Shown here piece by piece: positions 21,364-30,075 of a stretch of 64,000 nt of DNA; position 1 is the stretch's first letter; every line of letters begins with the position of its first letter. A program made the translations under genes and the position numbers. This stretch comes from JAOUJD01 sp963726405 (GTDB lineage: Bacteria > Pseudomonadota > Gammaproteobacteria > Burkholderiales > Burkholderiaceae_F). A model generated the notes under the pieces. The model saw only the letters and a list, made by a program, of their open reading frames with translations, was not told where the DNA came from and did not search any database. The stretch lies in contig CAVSCF010000007.1 of the NCBI GenBank assembly GCA_963726405.1, positions 78,410 through 142,409 on the forward strand, given 5' to 3'.

Positions 21364-23736
21364 GTGTCTTCTCCCGATCCCGGTCGTCAACACCGCCAGG
21401 CGGCGCCGACTGAACGCCCGTGGTTCGTGCGCGCGCTGGGAGCCGCCGCGTTGCTGGCTGCCGGTGGCGCGGCCAGCGTGGCGCTGCTGCTGCTGTTCGT
21501 CTTCGCGATCATCTATTCGAACCTGCCGCCGATCGATGCGCTGACAGACTATCGCCCGAAGATTCCGTTGCGGGTGTGGACCGCCGATGGCGTGCTGATC
21601 GGCGAGTTCGGGGAGGAGCGGCGCGACTTCCTGCCGTTCAGCGAAATCCCGGAGGCCATGAAGAAGGCCATCCTTGCCGCGGAGGACGACGGCTTCTATC
21701 AGCACAGCGGCGTCGACTACATGGGCCTGCTGCGAGCGGCCGTGTCGAACTTCGTGTCGGGCCGGCGCGGCCAGGGCGGCAGCACGATCACGATGCAGGT
21801 GGCGCGGAACTTCTTCCTCAGTTCGGAGCGCAGCTACGTTCGCAAGATCTATGAGATCGCGCTCGCGTACAAGATCGAGTCGTCGCTGTCGAAAGACCGG
21901 ATCTTCGAGGTCTACGCCAACCAGATCTTCCTCGGACAGCGCGCCTACGGCTTCTCTGCCGCTTCGCAGGTCTATTTCGGGAAGAAGGCCAAGGACCTCA
22001 CGGTGGCCGAAATGGCGACGCTTGCCGGCCTGCCCGTCGCACCGAGCGCATACAACCCCTTCGTCAATCCGAAACGCGCCAAGGCGCGCCAGCAGTACGT
22101 GCTGTCGCGCATGCTCCAGCTCGGGTACATCGACAAGGCCACGCACGACGCGGCGGTCGCGCAGGAGCTGAAGCCCCGGCAGACCACGCTGGAGAACGCG
22201 GAAGGCCCGCGCCTGCGCATCCACGCCGAGTACGCGGCCGAACTCGCCCGCCAGCTGGTCTTCGAGGTCTTCCACAACGAGACCTACACGCGTGGCTTGA
22301 ACGTGACGACCACGCTGCGCAAGGACGACCAGGAAGTCGCCTACGCCGCGCTGCGCAAGCAGGTCCTGGACTACGACCGCAAGTACGGCTACCGCGGCCC
22401 CGAGGCCTTCATCGAACTCGGCGACGATCCCGGCATTCGCGAGCAACGGATCGAGGACGCCCTCATCGAGGCGATCGAAAGCCCGAACCTGCTGCCTGCG
22501 GTGGTGCTGGAAGTGGCGCAAGGCAGCGTCCGCGTCGTCGTCCAGGGTGGCGGGTCCCTCGAGATCAAGGGCGAAGGCCTCAAGTTCGTCGCGCCGTCCC
22601 TGTCCGCGAAGGCGCAGCCGAACCGCAAGATCGTGCCGGGCGCGGTGGTGCGTCTGGCGCGCACCGACAAGGGCGTGTGGGAGATCGCCCAGTTGCCGCA
22701 AGTGGAGGCGGCGTTCGTCGCCGCCAGCGCCAAGGATGGCGCGGTTCGCGCTCTCGTCGGCGGCTTCGACTTCAACCTGAACAAGTTCAATCATGTGACC
22801 CAAGCTTGGCGCCAGCCGGGCTCGAGTTTCAAGCCCTTCATCTACTCCGCGTCGCTGGAGAAGGGGTTCATGCCAAGCACCCTGATCAACGACGCGCCGA
22901 TCTCGATCGACCCGGCGCTGACCGGCGGTCAGGCGTGGGAGCCGAAGAACTACGACGGCAAGTTCGAGGGCCCGATGCGTCTGCGGCAGGGGCTCGCGAA
23001 GTCCAAGAACCTCGTGTCCATCCGCATCCTGCAGGCGATCGGACCCGCCTATGCGCGGGACTGGGTCACGCGCTTCGGCTTCGATGCCGACAAGCATCCC
23101 GCCTATCTGACCATGGCACTCGGTGCGGGCTCGGTAACGGCCTGGCAGATGCTGAGCGCCTACGGGGTGTTCGCCAACGGCGGCTACCACGTCGACCCCT
23201 ACCTCATCAGCAAGATCACCGACAGCACCGGCAAGGTGCTGATGGAAAGCCAGCCGCGCCGGGCTGGCGACGAAGCCAACCGCGTTCTCGATGCGCGCAA
23301 TGCGTTCGTGATGGACAGCCTGATGAAGGACGTCACGCGCTATGGCACGGCAGCGCGGGCCTCGGTGGCGCTCAAACGGACCGACATCGCGGGCAAGACG
23401 GGAACGACGAACGACTCGCACGACGCATGGTTTGCCGGGTATGGCGGTGACCTGGTGGCCGTGAGCTGGCTGGGGTTCGACCAGCCGCGCCCGCTGGGAG
23501 AACGCGAGACGGGCGGCGGCCTTGCGCTGCCGATCTGGATCTCCTACATGGCCAAGGCGCTGTCCGGCGTGCCGGAAACCTCGCGTGAGATGCCCTCGGG
23601 ACTCGTGCAACTCGGCGGCGAGGTGTACTTCGCCGAGCATCAGCCCGGTCAGGGCATCGCGAGCATCGGGGTCGACGAAACGGTGCCGGTCGAGGAAAAG
23701 GCCCAGCGCGACACGGTCCGCGACCAGATCTTCTGA
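21364..23736 (+). CDS. mrcA: Penicillin-binding protein 1A (class A)
   Basis: A 790-residue bifunctional peptidoglycan synthase, also named ponA. A membrane helix lies at about 28-52. The GT51 glycosyltransferase has catalytic Glu107 in EDDGFYQHSGVD and the motif QGGSTITMQVARN. After an OB-like insert, the transpeptidase has SSFK (Ser487-Lys490), an SKN-type motif (AKSKNLVSIR) and KTGTTN (Lys678). The start is the GTG at 21364, which gives the normal short cytoplasmic tail; I see no better ATG. It is divergent from pilM and its 3' end is only 7 bp from the convergent cyaY. Confidence 0.95.
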   Translation: MSSPDPGRQHRQAAPTERPWFVRALGAAALLAAGGAASVALLLLFVFAIIYSNLPPIDALTDYRPKIPLRVWTADGVLIGEFGEERRDFLPFSEIPEAMKKAILAAEDDGFYQHSGVDYMGLLRAAVSNFVSGRRGQGGSTITMQVARNFFLSSERSYVRKIYEIALAYKIESSLSKDRIFEVYANQIFLGQRAYGFSAASQVYFGKKAKDLTVAEMATLAGLPVAPSAYNPFVNPKRAKARQQYVLSRMLQLGYIDKATHDAAVAQELKPRQTTLENAEGPRLRIHAEYAAELARQLVFEVFHNETYTRGLNVTTTLRKDDQEVAYAALRKQVLDYDRKYGYRGPEAFIELGDDPGIREQRIEDALIEAIESPNLLPAVVLEVAQGSVRVVVQGGGSLEIKGEGLKFVAPSLSAKAQPNRKIVPGAVVRLARTDKGVWEIAQLPQVEAAFVAASAKDGAVRALVGGFDFNLNKFNHVTQAWRQPGSSFKPFIYSASLEKGFMPSTLINDAPISIDPALTGGQAWEPKNYDGKFEGPMRLRQGLAKSKNLVSIRILQAIGPAYARDWVTRFGFDADKHPAYLTMALGAGSVTAWQMLSAYGVFANGGYHVDPYLISKITDSTGKVLMESQPRRAGDEANRVLDARNAFVMDSLMKDVTRYGTAARASVALKRTDIAGKTGTTNDSHDAWFAGYGGDLVAVSWLGFDQPRPLGERETGGGLALPIWISYMAKALSGVPETSREMPSGLVQLGGEVYFAEHQPGQGIASIGVDETVPVEEKAQRDTVRDQIF

Positions 23737-23743
23737 GTAACGG

Positions 23744-24064
23744 TCAGCCGGGTCCGAGCACCACGGCTTCGCCCGACTGCGCAGACACCAGCCGGGACAG
23801 CGCCGAAAACAACTCCGAACCGTCGCGCGTGTCGATCCACGCGCCGTCCCGCCAGGCGTAATGAAACGCACCGTTCCTGCCGGCCACCCACATCTGCTGC
23901 ATCGGCGCCTGGCTGTTGATCACCACTTTGGACCCGTCGCCGAGTTCGAGCGTGAGCACGTTGCCGCTGCGCGTCGACTCGATGTCCGCGCCGGTCGCGT
24001 CGATCGCGCGCTCGATCGCGCCCATCACCTGCTCGGAGCGTTGCAGGAACTCCGTTTCCGTCAT
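23744..24064 (-). CDS. cyaY: Iron-sulphur assembly protein CyaY (frataxin)
   Basis: The 106-residue bacterial frataxin, an acidic regulator or iron donor of IscS-IscU cluster assembly. The motifs are DIESTRSGNVLTLEL, SKVVINSQAPMQQMWVAGRNGAFHY and the C-terminal RDGSELFSALSRLV. Its start codon lies only 15 bp from that of the divergent lptM, so the two promoters must lie inside the opposite coding regions or overlap. Confidence 0.93.
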   Translation of the reverse strand: MTETEFLQRSEQVMGAIERAIDATGADIESTRSGNVLTLELGDGSKVVINSQAPMQQMWVAGRNGAFHYAWRDGAWIDTRDGSELFSALSRLVSAQSGEAVVLGPG

Positions 24065-24079
24065 GTTAGAGTCGTCCGC

Positions 24080-24277
24080 ATGCGATTGCTCAGTGCAACG
24101 ATTCTAGCGGCCACGGCTGCGTGCGCACTCGCAGGTTGCGGACAGAAGGGCCCGTTGGTGCTGCCGCCTCCGCCGCCGGCGCCCCAGTCGAAGGCGCCGC
24201 CACCGCCTCCCGCCCAGGATGTCCGGCCGGCGGATCGTCCCTTCCCGGACCTGCCAGCCACGAACGAAAAGAAATGA
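24080..24277 (+). CDS. lptM: LPS-assembly-associated small lipoprotein LptM
   Basis: A 65-residue lipoprotein: MRLLSATILAATAACALAGC signal with the lipobox ALAGC, then the signature CGQKGPLVLPPP and a proline-rich tail. The family (formerly YifL) aids LptD maturation in enterobacteria. It overlaps lysA in an ATGA junction, a syntenic pair across Proteobacteria. Confidence 0.88.
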   Translation: MRLLSATILAATAACALAGCGQKGPLVLPPPPPAPQSKAPPPPPAQDVRPADRPFPDLPATNEKK

Positions 24278-25548
24278 CGCCCACGCTGCCCGACAGCGAC
24301 GGGTTCGGTTACCGCGACGGACAACTCCATTGCGAGGATCTTGCCCTCGCGACGCTCGCGGGCCGCTTCGGAACCCCGCTCTACGTGTATTCGCGCCGAG
24401 CCATCGAGCGCGCGTTCGATCGGTACGCCGACGCGCTCGGACGCCGCCCCGCGCTCGTCTGCTACGCAATGAAGGCGAACTCCAATCTCGCGGTACTCGA
24501 CCTGCTCGCCAGGCGCGGCGCGGGATTCGACATCGTCTCGGGAGGCGAACTCGAACGCGTCCTCGCGGCCGGCGGCGATCCGCGCAAGACGGTGTTTTCC
24601 GGCGTCGGCAAGACGGAGCCGGAGATCGAGCGTGCCCTCGCCGCCGACATCCTGTGCTTCAACATCGAATCGGCACCCGAACTCGAGAGAATCGACGCCA
24701 TCGCCCGCCGGCTCGGCAAGCGGGCGCGGATTTCGGTGCGAGTGAATCCGGACGTCGACGCCGGCACTCACCCGTACATCTCTACCGGGCTGAAGAACAA
24801 CAAGTTCGGCGTGGCATACGCCGAGACGCTGCCTCTGTACCTCGATGCGGCGCGTCGGCCGGCCATCGAGATCGCAGGCATCGGCTGCCACATCGGCTCG
24901 CAGATCACGGAGATCGGCCCGTACGTCGATGCGGCCGACCGTGTACTCGACCTCGTCGATGCCCTCGCGCGCGAGGGCATCGAACTGCATCACATCGACT
25001 TCGGCGGTGGTCTCGGGATTCGCTACGACGACGAGGTGCCGCCGGCGACCGGAGACCTGGTCGAGGCGCTGCTCGAGCACGCGGATGCACGCGGGCACAG
25101 TGGGAAGACGTTGATGTTCGAGCCGGGCCGCTCGATCGTCGGCAACGCCGGCGTGCTGCTGGCGCGTGTCGAATACCTGAAGCACGGGGAAACGAAGAAC
25201 TTCGCCATCGTCGATGCGGCGATGAACGACCTGATGCGGCCGACGATGTACGACGCCTGGATGGGCGTCGTGCCCGTCGCCCCGCGCAGCGGGACTTCCG
25301 CCACCTACGACGTCGTCGGGCCCGTCTGCGAATCGGGCGACTGGCTGGCGCGCGACCGGGCGCTGGCCCTGCAGACCGGCGATCTGCTCGCGGTCACAAG
25401 CGCAGGCGCGTACGGCATGGCGATGAGTTCCAACTACAACTCCCGCCCGCGGGCCGCCGAAGCGATGGTGGACGGCGATCGCGCGTTTCTCGTGCGCGAA
25501 AGGGAGCGGATCCCTCAGCTCTTCGCGGCCGAGTCGCGCCTGCCCTGA
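24274..25548 (+). CDS. lysA: Diaminopimelate decarboxylase
   Basis: The last step of lysine synthesis, decarboxylating meso-diaminopimelate with PLP. The 424-residue fold III enzyme has PLP Lys67 in YAMKANSN, the glycine loop HIDFGGGLGIRY, EPGRSIVGNAG, and the C-terminal VGPVCESGDWLA and AYGMAMSSNYNSRP motifs. The ATG overlaps the lptM stop. Its 3' end overlaps the convergent msrQ by 34 bp. Confidence 0.96.
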   Translation: MTPTLPDSDGFGYRDGQLHCEDLALATLAGRFGTPLYVYSRRAIERAFDRYADALGRRPALVCYAMKANSNLAVLDLLARRGAGFDIVSGGELERVLAAGGDPRKTVFSGVGKTEPEIERALAADILCFNIESAPELERIDAIARRLGKRARISVRVNPDVDAGTHPYISTGLKNNKFGVAYAETLPLYLDAARRPAIEIAGIGCHIGSQITEIGPYVDAADRVLDLVDALAREGIELHHIDFGGGLGIRYDDEVPPATGDLVEALLEHADARGHSGKTLMFEPGRSIVGNAGVLLARVEYLKHGETKNFAIVDAAMNDLMRPTMYDAWMGVVPVAPRSGTSATYDVVGPVCESGDWLARDRALALQTGDLLAVTSAGAYGMAMSSNYNSRPRAAEAMVDGDRAFLVRERERIPQLFAAESRLP

Positions 25549-26207
25549 CGCGGCATCGGTGCGGCCGCCGGAACGCGTCGTGCGCCCATCCGGCGCAGCA
25601 GCCTCGCGCCAAGCAGCGCGCCGAGCACCAGCGCGTAGACGGTCGGCTCCGCGAGGTCGTTCTTCGCGAGCTTGTGATACCAGAAGTGCAGCACGCCCAG
25701 CACGCCTGTCGCATAGACGAGCCGGTGGAGCCGCTGCCAGTTGCGTCCGCCGAGGCGCCGCACCATCGCGTTGGTCGACGTCGCGGCGAGCGGAATCATC
25801 AGGACATAGGCGGCGAAGCCGAACGTGAGGTAAGGCCGCTTCAGGACGTCGTCGACGATCGCCGTCCAGTCGAAGAAATGGTCGATCCACACGTAGGCCG
25901 TCACGTGCAGCGTGCCGTAGAAGAAGGCGTAGAGGCCGAGCATCCGCCGCAGGCGTACGAGCCACGCCCACCCGGTCACCCAGCGCAGCGGCGTGATGGC
26001 GAGCGTCGCGAGCAGCGCGTTGAGCGTCCAGGTGCCGAGCCAGCGCTGCACGAACTCGACCGGGTTGGCGCCCAGTCCGCCAGTGAAGCCCAGCCGCAGC
26101 AATTCGACGAAGGGAAGGACGGCCAGCACGAACAGCGTCGCGCGGACCGCCGCGAACGCGCGCGGAGGCAAGGCGGCCGGCACCGCAGCGAAGGGGTTGG
26201 CCGGCAT
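25515..26207 (-). CDS. msrQ: Haem-binding membrane subunit of the MsrPQ methionine sulphoxide reductase
   Basis: A 230-residue ferric-reductase-like haem b protein with about six membrane helices. It feeds quinol electrons to periplasmic MsrP for repair of oxidised methionines. Histidine-bearing helices (FYGTLHVTAYVW, RLHRLVYATGVLGVLHFWYH) are the likely haem ligands. It starts 4 bp after the msrP stop. Confidence 0.92.
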   Translation of the reverse strand: MPANPFAAVPAALPPRAFAAVRATLFVLAVLPFVELLRLGFTGGLGANPVEFVQRWLGTWTLNALLATLAITPLRWVTGWAWLVRLRRMLGLYAFFYGTLHVTAYVWIDHFFDWTAIVDDVLKRPYLTFGFAAYVLMIPLAATSTNAMVRRLGGRNWQRLHRLVYATGVLGVLHFWYHKLAKNDLAEPTVYALVLGALLGARLLRRMGARRVPAAAPMPRQGRRDSAAKS

Positions 26208-26211
26208 CCGC

Positions 26212-27147
26212 TCAGTACTGCTTCATCAGGTCCATGCCGGCGTACAGCGACGCGACCTGCTCGCCGTAGCCGTTGAACATCAGCGTCGGTCGGCGTTTCG
26301 TGAAGAGCCCGTCCTCGCCGAGCCGACGTTCGGACTTCTGGCTCCAGCGCGGGTGATCGCGCTCCGGGTTCACGTTCGAATAGAAGCCGTATTCGGATGG
26401 ATTGGCCTTCTCCCACGCGGTCGCCGGCTGCTTCTCCACGAAACGGATCCGCACGAGCGACTTGGCGCTCTTGAAGCCGTATTTCCACGGAACGACGACG
26501 CGTACCGGCGCGCCGTTCTGCGCGGGCAGCACGTCGCCATACATGCCGAAGGTCAGCAGCGTGAGCGGATGCATTGCCTCGTCCATCCGCAGGCCTTCCG
26601 TGTACGGCCAGTCGATGACCGGCGCACCCAGACCGCGCATCTGCTTCGGGTCGGCCAGCGTCACGAACTCGACGAACCTGGCGCCCCCGGTGGGCTCGAC
26701 GCGCTTGATCAACTCGGCGAGCGGAAAGCCGACCCATGGCACGACCGCCGACCACGCTTCCACGCATCGCAGCCGGTACACCCGGTCCTCGAGCGGGGCG
26801 AGCTTGAGGAGCTCGTCGATGTCGAACGTGCGCGCCCGCTTCACCGCCCCTTCGACCTGAACCGTCCACGGCCGCGTCTTCAGCATCTTCGGGGCATAGC
26901 GCGGCGGGTCCTCCTTGTCGGTGCCGAACTCGTAGAAGTTGCAATAGTTGGTGACCAGTTCCGCCGGGGTCGGCTTTTCCATGGTGGAGAAGGGCCCCGG
27001 CTTCGCTTGCAGCCGTTGCTGCGCGGTCGCGGCCGCGGGCAGAAGAGCGGCCGCCGCGGCGGCCTTCAGGAGTTCGCGGCGCTTCTCGTACACGGCCTTC
27101 GGCGTGATCTCCGACGACGGCACGGGAGGGGGACGGCGAATCGGCAT
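26212..27147 (-). CDS. msrP: Periplasmic methionine sulphoxide reductase catalytic subunit (molybdopterin)
   Basis: A 311-residue sulphite-oxidase-family enzyme repairing both diastereomers of methionine sulphoxide in periplasmic proteins. The N-terminus has a twin-arginine signal (KRRELLKAAAAAALLPAAATA), consistent with Tat export of the folded cofactor-bound enzyme. The molybdenum ligand Cys is in YRLRCVEAWS; family motifs NYCNFYEFGTDKEDP and YGDVLPAQNGAPVRVVVPWKYGFKSAKS are present. Forms msrPQ with the following gene; often stress-induced in other bacteria, but no operator was recognised here. Confidence 0.94.
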   Translation of the reverse strand: MPIRRPPPVPSSEITPKAVYEKRRELLKAAAAAALLPAAATAQQRLQAKPGPFSTMEKPTPAELVTNYCNFYEFGTDKEDPPRYAPKMLKTRPWTVQVEGAVKRARTFDIDELLKLAPLEDRVYRLRCVEAWSAVVPWVGFPLAELIKRVEPTGGARFVEFVTLADPKQMRGLGAPVIDWPYTEGLRMDEAMHPLTLLTFGMYGDVLPAQNGAPVRVVVPWKYGFKSAKSLVRIRFVEKQPATAWEKANPSEYGFYSNVNPERDHPRWSQKSERRLGEDGLFTKRRPTLMFNGYGEQVASLYAGMDLMKQY

Positions 27148-27321
27148 CTCGTGACTCCAATGGGAAGGGCCGATCTTCGTCGGCCCCGGTGCCCGCATAT
27201 TACGGGCCGGTCTTCTCGGGACAGCAGCCGGCGCACCGGGTTCCGATCGGCTTGAAGCGACGGCGACCGACGCCGCTTGGCGGCGGATAGACTGCGACGA
27301 CGCTGTCCAATGGAGGCCAGG

Positions 27322-28362
27322 ATGCATATCGAACACGAGATCAAGCTCGACTTCCGCGACGTGCTGATACGCCCGAAGCGGTCCACCCTGACATCGCGCT
27401 CGGACGTCGATATTTCCCGGCAGTTCACCTTCCGCCATGCCGCGGTGCCTTACGACGGCATCCCGATCATCGCTTCCAACATGGACACCACGGGCACCTT
27501 CGAGATGGCGCGTGCGCTCGACCGGTTCCGGCTGTCCACCGCCCTGCACAAGCACTACACCGTCGAGGAGTGCGTGGAATTCTTCAAGGGACTGGAACGC
27601 AAATCCGGGGCCTTCTATTCCATGGGAATCACCAAGGCCGACGAGGAGAAATTCCAGCGCGTGACGGACGCCGCGGGCGACGCCGTGCAGTACGTGTGCA
27701 TCGACGTGGCCAACGGCTACCACGAGAACTTCGTCACGTTCGTCACGCGCATCCGCACCCGGTACCCGAAGCTCGTCATCATGGCGGGCAACGTCGTCAC
27801 GGGCGAGATGACCGAGGAGCTGATTCTTTCGGGCGCCGACATCGTGAAGGTCGGCATCGGCCCCGGGTCGGTATGCACGACCCGCAAGATGACCGGTGTG
27901 GGCTATCCGCAGCTGTCTGCGGTGATCGAGTGCGCGGACGCCGCGCACGGGCTGAGCGGCCTCATCTGTGCCGACGGCGGCTGCACGACGCCCGGCGACG
28001 TCGCCAAGGCGTTCGGCGGCGGCGCCGACTTCGTCATGATGGGCGGCATGTTCGCCGGGCAGGACGAGTCCGGTGGGGACCTCGTCGAACGCAATGGCGA
28101 GAAGTACAAGCGCTTCTACGGAATGAGCAGCCGTGCCGCGATGGAACGCTATGCGGGCGGAGTGGCGCGTTATCGCGCCGCCGAAGGCAAGGAGGTCCTC
28201 GTGCCGTATCGGGGGCCGGCGGAGGACACCGTGCAGGAAATCCTCGGAGGCGTGCGCTCGGCCTGCACCTACGTGGGCGCGCGCCGACTGAAGGAGCTGT
28301 CGAAACGCACGACCTTCGTGCGGGTGGCGCAGCAGACGAACGAAGTCTTCAGCCGGCCATAG
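27322..28362 (+). CDS. guaC: GMP reductase
   Basis: A 346-residue IMPDH-family enzyme converting GMP to IMP with NADPH for purine interconversion. Catalytic Cys185 is in GIGPGSVCTTRKMTG; other conserved segments are IIASNMDTTGTFEMA and GLICADGGCTTPGDVAKAFGGGADFVMMGG. The length matches the E. coli GuaC type rather than full IMPDH, as there is no CBS domain. The start at 27322 is set by GGAGG at good spacing. Convergent with the cytochrome c gene, with a shared terminator between them. Confidence 0.93.
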   Translation: MHIEHEIKLDFRDVLIRPKRSTLTSRSDVDISRQFTFRHAAVPYDGIPIIASNMDTTGTFEMARALDRFRLSTALHKHYTVEECVEFFKGLERKSGAFYSMGITKADEEKFQRVTDAAGDAVQYVCIDVANGYHENFVTFVTRIRTRYPKLVIMAGNVVTGEMTEELILSGADIVKVGIGPGSVCTTRKMTGVGYPQLSAVIECADAAHGLSGLICADGGCTTPGDVAKAFGGGADFVMMGGMFAGQDESGGDLVERNGEKYKRFYGMSSRAAMERYAGGVARYRAAEGKEVLVPYRGPAEDTVQEILGGVRSACTYVGARRLKELSKRTTFVRVAQQTNEVFSRP

Positions 28363-28397
28363 CTTTCGCCGAACGTTTCCCCTCGACCGGGGAGACG

Positions 28398-28426
28398 AAA
28401 AAAAGGGCGGCCCGCGGGCCGCCCTT
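28398..28426 (-). terminator. Intrinsic terminator between guaC and the cytochrome c gene
   Basis: The self-complementary stem AAGGGCGGCCC / GGGCCGCCCTT (28403-28426) is followed on the minus strand by a T-run (28404-28398). It ends the cytochrome c transcript 16 nt past its stop; in the other direction it probably also stops guaC, though the plus-strand T-tract is weaker. Confidence 0.9.
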
Positions 28427-28441
28427 CTTCATCCACTGCTA

Positions 28442-29101
28442 TCAGCGCCGCAGTCCCTGCGCGAAGTCGGCGACTGCCTTGATCTCAGCGTCGGACATCC
28501 GCGCCGCGATCTGCTGCATCGGGACGTTGTTGCGGCGGACGCCCTCACGGAAGTTCTTCAGTGTGGTCTCCGTGTACTCCGCGTGCTGCCCTGCGATGCG
28601 CGGGTACTGCACGGGGATACCGGAGCCGGCCGGGCCATGGCATCCGGCGCAGGCGGGAAGCGACTTTTCGGGGATGCCCGCGCGCCAGATCCGCTGGCCG
28701 AGCTCGAGCGTTTCCTTGCTCTTCGCGAACTGCGGCTTGGCCGACTGGCTGGCGAACCATGCCGCGACATTGCGTTTGTCGGCATCCGAGAGCTGGCTCG
28801 CGAAACCGTTCATCACGGGGTTCTCCCGCGCCGGCTTCGCCTGTCCCTGCGCGGTCGAGTAATCAACCAGCTGCTTGTAGAGATAGTCGGCGTGTTGTTG
28901 CGCCAGCCGCGGATTGCCCGGGATCGTCGAGTTGCCGTCGGCGGCGTGGCATGCCACGCACACCTGCGATGCGATCTGCTGCCCGCGGGCGGCGTCGGGC
29001 TTGGCCGCCGCCTTGGTCTGCGCCTGCGCAGTCAACGCGATGCCCGCTGCGGCGCCAGCGGTCAGCAGCACCAGAAATCGTCGCCCCATCGACCTGTTCA
29101 T
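28442..29101 (-). CDS. Dihaem cytochrome c4-type protein
   Basis: A 219-residue secreted protein with signal peptide ending TAQAQ and two class I cytochrome c domains, haem sites CVACH and CAGCH, each followed by a distal Met region (PVMNGFASQLSD; NNVPMQQIAARMSD). The architecture and PRLAQQHADYLYKQL motif fit cytochrome c4, a periplasmic donor to terminal oxidases. The start is the ATG at 29101; the frame is open one codon further to TTG. Divergent from engB, typical synteny. Confidence 0.9.
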   Translation of the reverse strand: MNRSMGRRFLVLLTAGAAAGIALTAQAQTKAAAKPDAARGQQIASQVCVACHAADGNSTIPGNPRLAQQHADYLYKQLVDYSTAQGQAKPARENPVMNGFASQLSDADKRNVAAWFASQSAKPQFAKSKETLELGQRIWRAGIPEKSLPACAGCHGPAGSGIPVQYPRIAGQHAEYTETTLKNFREGVRRNNVPMQQIAARMSDAEIKAVADFAQGLRR

Positions 29102-29265
29102 CAAAGTGCCTTAGTTGTTGGTTCTCGGCTCATGCTTCGCGCCCGCTCCACACCGTGTGGTTCCTAGGTCACCTTTTCCGGACCACGGGCGGCGGACGGC
29201 CAGTACGCGAAGCCGCGTATTCTACCGGACCGGATTGTCCCGGCGCTCCCGCCACCACCTCCCCC

Positions 29266-29887
29266 GTGCAGCTCTTCCACTCCGCCCGCTTCGTCATTTC
29301 GGTTGCCGACCTCGAAGGGCTTCCGCCCGCGGGCCTGCCCGAAATCGCGTTCGCCGGCCGCTCCAACGCCGGCAAGTCGACGGCGATCAACGTGCTGACG
29401 CAGCAGAAGAGACTGGCCTTCGCGAGCAAGACACCCGGCCGGACGCAGCTGCTGAACTTCTTCGAACTGTCCGAGCGCGAATCAGGATGGACAGACGGTG
29501 CCGCGGGGCTTCCTCGTCGACCTGCCGGGCTACGGCTACGCCAAGGCGCCCGGCGAGCAACGCTCCCAGTGGGGTGAGCTCGTGGGCGGCTATGTTGCCC
29601 AGCGCCAGAGCCTGATCGGCATCGTCGCCGTGATGGATGCCCGGCGGCCCCTGATGCCGGCCGATGAGGCGCTGATCGCGTTCATCGACCGGCCGACGTG
29701 CCGACTGCACATGCTGCTCACCAAGGCCGACCAGCTCAACAACAGCGAGAAGCGGATGGCGCTCGACCACGCGAAACGCCGGGCCGCCGAACTCGGGCCG
29801 CGGGCCTCGGCGCAGCTGTTTTCCGCGCTCAAGCGGCTCGGCATCGAGGAACTCGAAACCACGCTGGCCGGCTGGTTGCGCGACTGA
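29266..29887 (+). CDS. engB: Ribosome biogenesis GTP-binding protein EngB/YsxC (frameshifted)
   Basis: A small circularly ordinary TRAFAC GTPase involved in large-subunit assembly. G1 is GRSNAGKST, the switch region KTPGRTQLLNFF, G3 VDLPGYGYAKAP and G4 LLTKADQL. The start is the GTG at 29266 (VQLFHSARF). The frame breaks near 29479: removing one G joins LSER to NQDGQTVPRGFLVDLPG and restores a 206-residue protein of family length. As EngB is usually essential, I suspect a sequence error. Divergent from the cytochrome c4 gene. Confidence 0.88.
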
Positions 29888-29925
29888 CGCAGCGCAGGGA
29901 ATGGCACCACCGCGCGCCGTATCAT

Positions 29926-30029
29926 AAAAAAAATGCCCCGGAGCGAGCTCCAGGGCCTCAACGCCTCAGGATGATCCAAGGCAACCCCGCTCAGGGAGGA
30001 GAAGCGGGAGATGAACGAGTCATCAGGCA
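29926..30029 (-). ncRNA. Candidate small RNA with anti-Shine-Dalgarno loop
   Basis: A minus-strand transcript predicted from sequence. From 5': hairpin GATGA/TCATC (30024-30010); hairpin CCCGCT/AGCGGG (30008-29986) whose 11-nt loop TCTCCTCCCTG contains CUCCUCC, complementary to ribosome-binding sites; a weaker GCCT/AGGC hairpin; then a terminator hairpin (29956-29935; GCCCTGGAG...CTCCGGGGC) followed by T and a run of eight T after one A (29933-29926). A possible -10 GATTAT preceded by TGC is at 30041-30036; no clear -35. It faces away from hemB and converges on engB. Anti-SD loop RNAs such as neisserial NmsR/RcoF and xanthomonad sX13 are established; homology to them is only inferred from form. 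Confidence 0.6.
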
Positions 30030-30075
30030 ACAACGATAATCGCACCACGCTTACGCTCCAGTGGGAGTTTCCCGC

